A stretch of 51,773 bases of DNA. Origin: an uncultured Bacteroidales bacterium. Its GTDB lineage: Bacteria > Bacteroidota > Bacteroidia > Bacteroidales > Bacteroidaceae. Each line of letters opens with the position of its first letter. Position 1 is the stretch's first letter. Positions 1 to 8,227 of the stretch are shown one piece after another. The stretch spans positions 52,010-103,782 of the forward strand of contig CACZAN010000025.1 in assembly GCA_902779165.1 (NCBI GenBank), given 5' to 3'. Made by a program: the position numbers and the translations under genes. The notes under the pieces were generated by a model. It ran no database searches, was not told the origin of the DNA, and worked only from the letters and a program-made list of their open reading frames with translations.

Positions 1-130
1 CGCATCGCTGCACAAGGTGCCCAGCCGCCGCGCTGCTCAGGCCGCACTGGAGGCACAGCTCGAGGGACAGACCACGGCCGACTGGACGCCCAAGGAAGGC
101 GAAGGCGAAGAGGAGGAGCCGGAGCCTTAA
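1..130 (+). CDS. 3' end of an unknown protein, cut by the window edge
   Basis: An open frame enters from the left edge (codons from base 2) and stops with TAA at 128-130. The visible 42 residues are rich in Ala, Gln and Arg and finish in a very acidic tail (EGEGEEEEPEP). An acidic tail of this kind is seen on some Bacteroidetes DNA-binding proteins, but the fragment is too short to assign a family. A hairpin at 292-323 may terminate it. Function unknown. Confidence 0.5.
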   Translation, partial: ASLHKVPSRRAAQAALEAQLEGQTTADWTPKEGEGEEEEPEP

Positions 131-158
131 GTAAGTTGAAACGTTGAAAAGTTGAAAC

Positions 159-252
159 GTTGAAACGTTCTTCAGGCACGAAGCGATCAAAGGTCGAGCG
201 GAAACGTTGAAACGTTCTTCAGGCATGAAGCGACCAAAGGTCGAGCGGAAAC
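159..252. repeat. Two tandem 47-bp units inside a 'gttgaaac'-rich spacer
   Basis: Units at 159-205 and 206-252 share the core ACGTTCTTCAGGCA...GAAGCGA..AAAGGTCGAGCGGAAAC and differ at only a few bases. They sit in a longer run of GTTGAAACGTTGAAA-type sequence (134-270). Related TTTCAA/GTTGAA low-complexity runs occur in other spacers of this window (5686-5729, 24095-24147). No coding function is apparent. Confidence 0.7.
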
Positions 253-291
253 GTGGAAATGTTGAAACCTGAACTTGAAGCTTGAAACTAA

Positions 292-323
292 AGGCCCCGC
301 CGTTGTGTAACGCGGCAGGGCTT
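292..323 (+). terminator. Imperfect GC-rich hairpin, likely terminator of the partial gene
   Basis: Arms GCCC-c-GCCG (294-302) and CGGC-a-GGGC (313-321) pair with one mismatch, and are followed by CTTCTTGTGTT. The downstream T tract is weak, so termination is plausible rather than certain. Confidence 0.45.
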
Positions 324-344
324 CTTGTGTTAGAAGGGGGACTC

Positions 345-399
345 TATGAAGATCTTTCATACACGGCGCACCTGCTAAAGCTATGCGCAAAGCCTTGAT
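345..399 (-). pseudogene. 55-bp fragment copied from an Omp28-like secreted-protein gene
   Basis: Bases 345-399 match 5257-5311 inside the large Omp28-like gene at 53 of 55 positions, in the same orientation. Read on the minus strand, both encode IKALRIALAGAPCMKDLH. Here the surrounding frame is not otherwise gene-like, so this is best read as a remnant of a paralogous gene or a patch left by recombination. The rest of 400-520 shows no recognisable coding sequence. Confidence 0.7.
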
Positions 400-521
400 A
401 AGCGCGCAAGATGCTGCAATTGCTATACTATATTGGTAATTGTTTCGCATTTTCGGCCACCAAAGTAAAGATTTTTGTAAAAAAGTGCCCTGCAAAAGCA
501 CATGGTTCCAACTTTTTTTAT

Positions 522-529
522 TACTTTTG
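522..529 (+). promoter_or_regulatory. -7 box (TACTTTTG) upstream of the 641-2278 gene
   Basis: TACTTTTG fits the Bacteroidetes -7 consensus TAnnTTTG, about 110 bp before the ATG. No good TTTG box lies 19-21 bp upstream, so the call is moderate. Confidence 0.4.
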
Positions 530-640
530 CCGCTGTTTAGCATTGCTTAACTTTATGAGACATTTAGGCCGCTCAGAACTCACTCAGTTAGTTTAAGAGT
601 TTAAAGATATTTACTAATGTATTAAAAAAATCAAGCGCGT

Positions 641-2278
641 ATGAAACATGTTACCCTATTTTTGGCGAGCCTCTTGCTCTGCATGATGTCGTTCGCCCAA
701 TCCACCCGCAAGCCGGCGGCACTTTTTCAGCAACAACGCCGTGCCGGAGTCGTCAAGGATCAGCCGGCTGGTAAGCTCTATGAAAACCTCATCTTGAAGT
801 TCACCGGCGAGGCCTATAGCGATTGGTATGGCACGTACGACTGTTCTTCGGACTGTTCGTGTATCAGCGTGGTGGAGGGCACTGACGGCAACCTCTACAT
901 CCTGAACCTGGCTCCCGTGCTCAGCATGACGGAAGAGTACTGGGTGAAAGCCGAGAAACAGGCCGACGGAACTTATCTGATTCAGAAACAGCCGATTGGG
1001 GCGAAGGAGAATAATTTCACGAAGGAAACAACGGAGTACTATGTCACCGCTATGAAGAAGGACGGCGACACGATGGTGGAGAGTGAGACCACCAGCTTCA
1101 GCGTCATCTGGAACAACGGAACACTCCGGCTCGCGGATGGCATGGATGCTGATCATCCCTTCGGAATCGTATGGCTATGGAAAGACGCGGAATCGGAATG
1201 GAAGTGGGCAGGAAACACCTACTGGGACTACGTGGCCACCATGCAGACGGATGTCTGTGTCGCTCCTCCTGCCGATGCAGAAAAGTCGCTGTACATCTTG
1301 ACCACCAAGAAAGACGGCGAGGAGGAACAGAAGATGGTGAATGTGGCTTTCGCCGGCCAGGACGTGTACCTCCGCCTGCGGGAGGAAGTGCCCGGATGGG
1401 TGAAGGGAACGCTGCAGGGCAACAAGCTGAACATCAAGGGCGGACAATATATGGGCGTGGACGAATACTATGGAATGCATGTCTACCAGCACGTCTGCGA
1501 GACGTGGCTGGAGCAGATAGACATGGGTTTTGACACCGCGGAGATGAGCGTTTACGGCGATGCGCTGGCAGAGATCAACATGGACTACGATGCCGCGACT
1601 CGCTCGATGTCCACGTCCTATGCCATCACCTACGACGGCGCCCGCGACAGCGTCCTCGAAGCCGAGGCCTTTGTGGCTCCGCAGCTGGTAGCGTTCAAGG
1701 AAGTGCCTGCATGTCCTGCCGATCCGAGCATCACGATGTTCTACAACTACGACGACGAGGAGGGCTATGCCGCAGTCGGTTTCAAAATCCCAACGAAGGA
1801 CATTGCCGGAAAATTCATGCTTCCTGAAAAGTTGTCGTATGTGGTCTTCCTCGACAGCGAGACGGAACCTTACGTCTTCACGCCTGGCACGTATGCAAAG
1901 CTGGATGCTCCGATGACGGAAATCCCTTATAAGTTTGATGACGACTATGACTTCACCGTCTACGAAGGCGAGAAGGAGGTCTATTTCTACTTTCCCCTCA
2001 GCAAGTGCGCTGGCATTCAGACCATCTACCGCGGTGGTGGCGAGGAGCATCGCTCGAACATCATCATGTATGACGTGGTCGAGAAGGAGATGCGGACCAT
2101 TCCCGTGGATGACCCCATCCGCACCCGTGTTTCGCTGCCGAAGAGCGAGGCCGATGTTGTCGGCACGGAATATCGCGACCTCTCTGGCCGACGGGTGAGT
2201 GGCGATGCGCGCGGACTGCTGATTCGCGTCCAGCGTCTGGCCGACGGTTCCCTGCGTACGAGCAAGGTGCTCCGCTGA
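641..2278 (+). CDS. Secreted protein of unknown function with Bacteroidetes C-terminal tail
   Basis: The 545-residue product starts with a clear signal peptide (MKHVTLFLASLLLCMMSFAQ, cleavage after AQ). The body is rich in Asp, Glu, Tyr and Trp and looks like beta-rich extracellular domains, but I recognise no family and no catalytic motif. The last ~35 residues (YRDLSGRRV...GLLIRV...DG) resemble the C-terminal tail found on many secreted Prevotella proteins, related to T9SS type A sorting tails. It is the only + strand gene in the first 28 kb and stands alone, with a strong hairpin terminator 34 bp after its stop. The start was chosen because the signal peptide begins directly at this ATG. 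Function unknown; extracellular or surface location inferred. Confidence 0.85.
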   Translation: MKHVTLFLASLLLCMMSFAQSTRKPAALFQQQRRAGVVKDQPAGKLYENLILKFTGEAYSDWYGTYDCSSDCSCISVVEGTDGNLYILNLAPVLSMTEEYWVKAEKQADGTYLIQKQPIGAKENNFTKETTEYYVTAMKKDGDTMVESETTSFSVIWNNGTLRLADGMDADHPFGIVWLWKDAESEWKWAGNTYWDYVATMQTDVCVAPPADAEKSLYILTTKKDGEEEQKMVNVAFAGQDVYLRLREEVPGWVKGTLQGNKLNIKGGQYMGVDEYYGMHVYQHVCETWLEQIDMGFDTAEMSVYGDALAEINMDYDAATRSMSTSYAITYDGARDSVLEAEAFVAPQLVAFKEVPACPADPSITMFYNYDDEEGYAAVGFKIPTKDIAGKFMLPEKLSYVVFLDSETEPYVFTPGTYAKLDAPMTEIPYKFDDDYDFTVYEGEKEVYFYFPLSKCAGIQTIYRGGGEEHRSNIIMYDVVEKEMRTIPVDDPIRTRVSLPKSEADVVGTEYRDLSGRRVSGDARGLLIRVQRLADGSLRTSKVLR

Positions 2279-2311
2279 ACCGTTGCTCACAGGCAAGAAG
2301 GGATAAAGAGC

Positions 2312-2341
2312 AAGGGACCTGCATGGCGTGCAGGTCCCTTT
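2312..2341 (+). terminator. Rho-independent terminator after the 641-2278 gene
   Basis: Near-perfect hairpin with arms AAGGGACCTGCA and TGCAGGTCCCTT around a short loop, followed by TCTCTG. Located 34 bp after the stop codon. Confidence 0.8.
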
Positions 2342-2431
2342 CTCTGTAACTGTGGCAATCGGACTGAGGAGGCAAGCGTGCAACAAACTATAGTTCCCTC
2401 GCCAAGCGACGGGCTTGACATATATACATTA

Positions 2432-2470
2432 TTCATGAGATTAAGGACTATTTCATGAGATTGAGGACTA
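2432..2470. repeat. Two 19-bp direct repeats
   Basis: TTCATGAGATTAAGGACTA (2432-2450) is repeated at 2452-2470 with one change (A to G). It lies in the gap between two converging genes; no function seen. Confidence 0.6.
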
Positions 2471-2520
2471 TGACAGCTCTTCAGGTTCTGAGAATTATCC
2501 CGAGTTCAGGTATCAAAAAA

Positions 2521-2542
2521 AGCACCCCGATCAGAGGGTGCT
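2521..2542 (-). terminator. Bidirectional hairpin terminator, mainly for the Omp28-like gene
   Basis: Arms AGCACCC (2521-2527) and GGGTGCT (2536-2542) are flanked by seven A residues on the left and TTTT on the right, so the stem carries a T tract in both directions. It lies 31 bp beyond the minus-strand stop at 2573. Confidence 0.8.
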
Positions 2543-2572
2543 TTTCCTATCGATAACAATAAAGTTCTGGAG

Positions 2573-5500
2573 TTACTTCACGAGGACCTTGCGGACGGTG
2601 CCATCGGCCATGCGGACGATGTTGATGCCGCGGGTGGGAGCTGCGAGGACTTTGCCGTCGAGGCTGTAGCGGGCGGCAACGCGGTCGCCGGAAGTGGAGG
2701 GCAGGTCGGTGACAGCGTCGACGACGATGACCTCTTTCTCATCGGCATTTACGAACTTCCTGGCACTCTTGTCGTAGAGCATGGCGACGACGCGCAGGTT
2801 CTTGGCCAGGGGCACGAGACGGCTGGTCTTGGTGGTGAACTTGGCGGAGTGGGTCTGCACCTGTCCTTCCTCGACAACGTTCTTCAGGCTGTTGACAACG
2901 CCGGCATCCACGCCGAGCCCAGCGAGAGCGACGTGATTATATTCCACTTCGGCATAGACGTCCCAGATGTTGGTGACTTCATTCATGTAGGGATCGTCGG
3001 TGAAGGAACCTCGGTAATAGGCAGCATAGGCATTGACTTGCAGCCAGTCGTCGCCAGTTCCCTTGAGTCCGTCGCCCACGAGGACGTAGCTGAGGAGGTA
3101 GGGGGCGTTCTTGCGATTGATCTGGAAGGTGACATCGGTGGTGAAGTTGATGATTCCGGTGCTGCGGTCCATTTCGGGCTGATGGAGTTCTACTGCTGCC
3201 TCGACCATCTTGCTGTTCTCGCTCTCGATGACGGCTCCGAGTCCCCAATTTTCATTGCTTTCGCCCATATAGGGGTCGCAGCTGCGATAGCGGTTGACGT
3301 TAGCCGAGGGGAAGCCGCCTGCGGATTTCGACAGATTGTTGAAGGTGGAGACCTGCATGGGATCGGTGCCGCTGGAGCTGCTGCTGTGGATGGCTATCAG
3401 CACGGCATCGTCGGGATATTCTTCGTGGGCACGCTTGAGGCCTGCAGCGCCACGCGGGCACCACATGCACCAGGTGCCGGTGAATTCCTCGACCACGGTG
3501 CGGCGCTTGGACGCCTTGGCGACGGTGAGGATGTTGCCCGAAGCGGACTTGCCAGCAGTGGCTTCGTTGTCAACGCCATTGAGCTTGAGGATTTCGATAG
3601 TGTCCTTGGCAATGCCTGTCTCGGGACTGGCGGGAACCTGGAAGACGACATCGGTGTAGAGGCCGTAGGTGGTGATGGGCTTAGCGAGGTCCATGTGCTT
3701 CTCTGTGGTGCGACCGCTGTAGTGTACGCGGTAGTCTATGCTCCTGATGCCATTGCGACCGAAGTTGGCCACAGGCACTTTCACGTCGGCGGTGCCGCCT
3801 TTTACGGCTCCGGTCTGCTCGAAGGGTTTCACCTGCATACGGTTCTGCGAGAAGTCCTCGGCAATGGCCACGGGCTGGATATCGGCATTGACGATGTAGC
3901 CGTTATCGGTGTTGAAGAGCACTGCCACGAGCCTCAGGTTCTCGAAGTTCTGGAGCACGGAGTTGTCGCTGATGCTCATTGAACCGTTGAGGGTCAGCAG
4001 CTTGCCGTCGACGATGGGAGCGGCAATGCCTCCGCCCTGAGCATCCATGCCTTTCGCAGAGATGGCCACATTGTTGTAAGTCATGGGAACGTACTCTGCG
4101 GCATCAATCCACGTCTTGAGGCTGGGATAATCTGCCCAGTCCTGATTGCCGCTGTAGCTGTTGTTCTGTGCCCAGCTCTTGCCGCTGCCGGTGAGGCCAT
4201 CGGCCAGCAGGACATATCCCATGGCGTATGGGGCTTTTCGGTTGTCGTAGTTGAAGGTGACATTGGTCTTGAAAGTGATGGCACCGCTCTTGGTAAGGGT
4301 GGGCTGCTGGAGCGAGACACTGGCCTCTGCCAAGACCTTATTGCGGTCGGCCACCAGGTCGAGGATGCCCAGATCCTTGTCAATAATGCCAAAGAAGGGG
4401 TCGGCAGGCACTCCGCGATCCACATAAGCCATGGGGTAGGAACCCGGTTCAGCACCATAGTCAATGGCCATGGGGTCGTTGCTGTGGACAACGATGGTGA
4501 TAGCTTTGTCGCCGAACTGCTCTTTGACTTTTTCCATACCGGTAATGCCTCGCGGACACCATCCGCACCATGTGCCCGTGAACTCCTCCACGACCGTACG
4601 CCGTTCTACGGCCTTGGAGAGGGTGACCATGTAGCCCTCGGCGCTTGCGCCTTCGATGACGTTGTCAACACCATTCACCTTGGTAATGGTGACATAGCGG
4701 GGAGTGCGGCCCGACTGTGCATCTGCCTTCACGGGAATACGCACCACCCTCTGGGCATCCATCCCTTCGAAGGGCTCGATGTTGATCTGCTTCTCTTCGC
4801 TGTCGGCATTGGCATCGCCTACGATGTAGCCAATGCTGCTGATGGTGCCCAGTCCCTTGCTGACCAGGGTGATCTCGGCCTCAGCGGTGCCTTCGGGCAG
4901 GGCAAAGATGTCGAGGAAGCTCGTATTGACAGCTACGGCATTGTGGGGGAACTCGCCATCGAGCAAAGCCTGTATGAACGGAGGGCCGAAATTAGTCTGC
5001 TCACCCCATGAAGGCATAATCTGAGTTGTCCGAATCCACATACTATTATCACCATAAGTGAAAAGGATTGGAAAATTTGAATCGGATGAACTCTCTATGA
5101 CAGTGACCGTGTAGCCAATATAGATGGTCTTGCTGGGAATAACATAAGGAGTAGGCAGTTCCACTTCGATGAACTCCTTGTCCAGAATATTGGTTACTGG
5201 AATATCTACAACGCAATCTTCTTCTGAATTGGGGAGCTCTTGTTCAGCAATCCAGATATGAAGATCTTTCATACACGGCGCACCAGCTAAAGCTATACGC
5301 AAAGCCTTGATGGTCTTGCCTTGAGTCAGTGATTCTGTAGCAGGCACTTGAATGGCTACCCAATAGGTCTCTAAGGCCTGGGTGCCAACGCCGATGCTGC
5401 CAGCAGGATTAGCATTGCTATTGTAGCCCCACCACATCTGGCGGTCGCGGTCAACGGGAAGAGCCTGGCGACGCGGTGCAAAGCGAGGCAGTTGGTCGAA

Positions 5501-5632
5501 CCGCATCAGCGGAGTGCGCTGTGCGGCCGGAATCTCAGGAAGGCGCAACGGGCCTCCCACTTTGAGGCCTTGCGCACTGACCGTTCCTGCGAGGAGCAGG
5601 ACGGCGAAAAGACATTGTAGTTTCTTGAACAT
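2573..5632 (-). CDS. Large secreted protein with two Omp28/thioredoxin-like domains
   Basis: 1019 residues from the ATG at 5632, chosen because a signal peptide starts there (MFKKLQCLFAVLLLAGTVSA); the frame stays open for 19 codons upstream. Residues ~80-220 form a beta-rich adhesin-like region. Two Omp28-type domains follow, each beginning VVEEFTGTWC. The first has CGWC at 356-359 and the second CMWC at 722-725, the CxxC spacing of thioredoxin folds. Each is preceded by a beta domain of about 100 residues. The tail (YSLDGKVL...GINIVRMADGTVRKVLVK) resembles Bacteroidetes sorting tails. Role inferred: surface or outer-membrane-associated thiol-redox or adhesin-like protein. The internal duplication (~365 residues apart) is clear. 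It is the last gene of the leftward block, with its own terminator. Confidence 0.85.
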   Translation of the reverse strand: MFKKLQCLFAVLLLAGTVSAQGLKVGGPLRLPEIPAAQRTPLMRFDQLPRFAPRRQALPVDRDRQMWWGYNSNANPAGSIGVGTQALETYWVAIQVPATESLTQGKTIKALRIALAGAPCMKDLHIWIAEQELPNSEEDCVVDIPVTNILDKEFIEVELPTPYVIPSKTIYIGYTVTVIESSSDSNFPILFTYGDNSMWIRTTQIMPSWGEQTNFGPPFIQALLDGEFPHNAVAVNTSFLDIFALPEGTAEAEITLVSKGLGTISSIGYIVGDANADSEEKQINIEPFEGMDAQRVVRIPVKADAQSGRTPRYVTITKVNGVDNVIEGASAEGYMVTLSKAVERRTVVEEFTGTWCGWCPRGITGMEKVKEQFGDKAITIVVHSNDPMAIDYGAEPGSYPMAYVDRGVPADPFFGIIDKDLGILDLVADRNKVLAEASVSLQQPTLTKSGAITFKTNVTFNYDNRKAPYAMGYVLLADGLTGSGKSWAQNNSYSGNQDWADYPSLKTWIDAAEYVPMTYNNVAISAKGMDAQGGGIAAPIVDGKLLTLNGSMSISDNSVLQNFENLRLVAVLFNTDNGYIVNADIQPVAIAEDFSQNRMQVKPFEQTGAVKGGTADVKVPVANFGRNGIRSIDYRVHYSGRTTEKHMDLAKPITTYGLYTDVVFQVPASPETGIAKDTIEILKLNGVDNEATAGKSASGNILTVAKASKRRTVVEEFTGTWCMWCPRGAAGLKRAHEEYPDDAVLIAIHSSSSSGTDPMQVSTFNNLSKSAGGFPSANVNRYRSCDPYMGESNENWGLGAVIESENSKMVEAAVELHQPEMDRSTGIINFTTDVTFQINRKNAPYLLSYVLVGDGLKGTGDDWLQVNAYAAYYRGSFTDDPYMNEVTNIWDVYAEVEYNHVALAGLGVDAGVVNSLKNVVEEGQVQTHSAKFTTKTSRLVPLAKNLRVVAMLYDKSARKFVNADEKEVIVVDAVTDLPSTSGDRVAARYSLDGKVLAAPTRGINIVRMADGTVRKVLVK

Positions 5633-5685
5633 GAGTTGATAATTATTAGTTCTGGTTTGGGACTTAGAGTCTCCTTCTCTTATTT

Positions 5686-5729
5686 TCAATTTTCAATTTT
5701 CAATTTTCAACGTTTCAACATTTCAACAT
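5686..5729. repeat. Low-complexity 'ttttcaa' run
   Basis: Repeated TTTTCAATTTTCAA then GTTTCAACATTTCAAC fills the gap between two minus-strand genes. The same kind of run occurs at 24095-24147 and, inverted, at 134-270. No promoter box was seen in this gap. Confidence 0.6.
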
Positions 5730-8129
5730 TCAGCGTTTCCCCTTCTTCTGGGTGAGGTCGAGGACGCGGATATTGCGTAGCTTCAGGCCTTCGCCGTGGC
5801 CACAGAAGGAGATGAGCCCCTCCTTGTTGAAGAGGCCTGGATGGCTCTGATGGTCAACGGTATAAGGATTGGGCTGTCCGGCCTCTGGGGCCATATTGTG
5901 GCCCTGACAGGCTTCGCGGATGTTGCCGTCGACAAGGACTTCGCCATTCAGGGTGACGGTTATGTGGTCGCCCTCTGCGCGGATCTCCTCGTAGTTCCAC
6001 TCGCCCAGGGGCTTATGCTTGATGCGTTTGGCAGGAATGATGCCGTAGACAGAGCCGTGGACCTGATATTCGCGCAGGCCCTTGTAGATGGGATCGTCGT
6101 GGTCGAGGATCTGAATCTCCATGCCTTCATAGGCTGCATCCACGCCCTCGCTGGTGCGGATGCCCACACCGTTATTGATACCCGGACGCACGAAGCAGAA
6201 CTCGAAGCGGAACACGAAATCGGAGTACTTCTTGGTCGTATAGAGATTGCCCTCAGAGCCGTATTGGGCACTTACATAGATGGCGCCGTCGATGGGCACG
6301 TAGGTGTTCTTGGCTCCCGTCCACTTGTCGAGGTTTGTGCCATCGAAGAGGAGTTCGAAGCCAGCCTGCTGCTCTTCGGCTGAGAGTTCTGTGCGCAGGG
6401 CGGTAGCAGCATTCGGATCGTCGACGATCTTGGGCAGGAGGGTGCTGATCTGGTCAACGGCATAGCCGGCATCGGCATCCTCGGTATGGCTTCGGAAGAC
6501 GTTCTGTGCCTTCGACAGCATCTCGCGGATATGCGCTCCGCGCTGCATGTGGCCGTTCTTCTCGATGAGTCCGGTGACGGCATGAGCCGCTGCAAGATCG
6601 TTCTCTTTCACGTCCAGATACTGTGCGGCCAGGTTCAAGGCGGGCTCATTGTTCAGCGCTCCGAGGGCAGCAAGGTAGTTGTTGACAACAGCGGCAGAGG
6701 GCTTCATCTCCAGTGCCTGCTTGAAGAGCTGGTACTTGGTGAGGCTGGGCCAGCTGCTTCCTTTGATGAGGGTCAGGGCGCGGCTGAGCAGGGCATCGCG
6801 GTGGGAAGCCTGGTCGGCAGCAAGAGTCATCAGGGGCGACACGACATCTGCATTATTCACCTTGAGCAGGGCGGCACGGGCTGCATCGGAGGACGGAGCG
6901 GCAGCCACCAACTGCTGGATGTCGTCCGCGTTGGCGCGTTGGGCGAGCAGGCCGTAGTAGTTCTCGGGATAGGACTCAAAGCGCTGAAGCAGGTCGGCAT
7001 AGTTGTCCTCGGTGACGATTTGTGCGAGGCTCTTGACAGCGGCATAGTGGACGCCATCCTTGCCAATCAGCTGTGTCAGGGGCTGATAGGCTTCGCGAAT
7101 GCGGCGTTCGCCAGCGAGCGTCACGAGCAGGGGACTGGCCTGAGCACCCCTTTGCTGCAATGCCGCGAGCACTCCTTGTTTGACATCGCCGTTGAAAGCC
7201 ATCAGTGCGGCAGAGGCGTCGGCTGCACGAGGGCCGTCCAATGCTGCCAGGAGGGCCGTCAGAGCCTGAGTGCCGCCAATCTTGCCGGCTGCCTCTATAG
7301 CGGCTCCCGAGAGCTGGGCATCAGGAGAACTCACAGCACCCACGACGACATCTGCCTGAGACTGATTGCGGTTGTTGCCCAGCCAGCGGAGGACGTCGGC
7401 TCGGGCATCGGTCGTCAGCTTCGGATACGCCTTGATGACTTGCACATCGAAGCCCGTCAGCTCCAACTCGTCGGCCAGCGACAGAGCGGTAGTGCGGATT
7501 GCGCGGTCGGGGTTCTTCAGTGCACGGAGTAGCAGTGAGGACTGTTTCTTAGCCGAAGCCTTCGCCACCTTCTCGCGGAAAGCAGCAATCTGGGCAGAGT
7601 TCTTTGCCACAGTGGCCGCCGCAGCAGCGGGTTTGCCCTTGCCAAAGGGAGTGAGGGCGGCGAGCGCGTACTCCTTCAGGTAGCTGTCGGTGAGCAGACC
7701 CTCGAAAAGAGGCACCTCGGCCTCGGAGGCAATCTTGCCCAACTGCTGGACGAAGAAGGCTTTGCGAGCGTTGCTCTTGGCGGTGGCGATGCCCTTCTTC
7801 AGGCCCTCGCGAACACCATCGCGCAGATTCTCACGTCCGACAGCACTGACATAATTCGTCAGGCCGTCGATGGCATATTCGAAAGCAGCACCCTGCCCTT
7901 CGTCAGATTCATTGAGATACTGCACCAGCATCGAAGTGCCTTCTGCACCTGTGCCGGCGATTTCGCTCATCACCTGTTCCAGAACGTCGAGGTTCTGAGC
8001 TGGAAGCTGTGCCAGGCCGTCGGCAATGATGGTGCTGGCTACGCGGTTGCGGCTGTCCTGAGCTGTGGCCGTGAAGTTTAATCCGAGGACAACAGCTAAC
8101 AGCAGAGAGAGATATCTGAGATGTTTCAT
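5730..8129 (-). CDS. Secreted HEAT-repeat protein with C-terminal DUF1080 (3-keto-disaccharide hydrolase-like) domain
   Basis: 799 residues with a signal peptide (MKHLRYLSLLLAVVLGLNFT...TAQ). Residues ~25-600 are Ala/Leu-rich helical repeats of HEAT type (for example DARADVLRWLGNNRNQ, AIEAAGKIGGTQALTALLAA). Residues ~600-795 form a DUF1080/PF06439-like jelly-roll domain: GFELLFDGTNLDKW at its start, then NNGVGIRTSEG, EIQILDHDD, EYQVHGSVYGI, and NIRVLDL at the end. DUF1080 proteins bind or hydrolyse sugars, including 3-keto-glycosides in gut Bacteroidetes. The next gene upstream in the same direction is a Gfo/Idh/MocA oxidoreductase, a frequent partner that makes or uses keto-sugars, which supports a shared sugar pathway. 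No promoter is visible in the 98-bp gap before it, so co-transcription is likely. Confidence 0.9.
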   Translation of the reverse strand: MKHLRYLSLLLAVVLGLNFTATAQDSRNRVASTIIADGLAQLPAQNLDVLEQVMSEIAGTGAEGTSMLVQYLNESDEGQGAAFEYAIDGLTNYVSAVGRENLRDGVREGLKKGIATAKSNARKAFFVQQLGKIASEAEVPLFEGLLTDSYLKEYALAALTPFGKGKPAAAAATVAKNSAQIAAFREKVAKASAKKQSSLLLRALKNPDRAIRTTALSLADELELTGFDVQVIKAYPKLTTDARADVLRWLGNNRNQSQADVVVGAVSSPDAQLSGAAIEAAGKIGGTQALTALLAALDGPRAADASAALMAFNGDVKQGVLAALQQRGAQASPLLVTLAGERRIREAYQPLTQLIGKDGVHYAAVKSLAQIVTEDNYADLLQRFESYPENYYGLLAQRANADDIQQLVAAAPSSDAARAALLKVNNADVVSPLMTLAADQASHRDALLSRALTLIKGSSWPSLTKYQLFKQALEMKPSAAVVNNYLAALGALNNEPALNLAAQYLDVKENDLAAAHAVTGLIEKNGHMQRGAHIREMLSKAQNVFRSHTEDADAGYAVDQISTLLPKIVDDPNAATALRTELSAEEQQAGFELLFDGTNLDKWTGAKNTYVPIDGAIYVSAQYGSEGNLYTTKKYSDFVFRFEFCFVRPGINNGVGIRTSEGVDAAYEGMEIQILDHDDPIYKGLREYQVHGSVYGIIPAKRIKHKPLGEWNYEEIRAEGDHITVTLNGEVLVDGNIREACQGHNMAPEAGQPNPYTVDHQSHPGLFNKEGLISFCGHGEGLKLRNIRVLDLTQKKGKR

Positions 8130-8227
8130 TGTTCGATTTAACGATTTTGACAGATTCTACAATTTCATGATTTGAGGACACATTTGGTCTTTGGGACTCA
8201 TGGGATCAATGGATAATTATCAACTGT

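Noticed and set aside
1175-2386. Long antisense open frames (also at 27152-28438, 32983-34197, 39914-41527)
   Set aside because: They lie opposite well-supported genes with clear signal peptides or family motifs. The open frames follow from codon bias on the coding strand.
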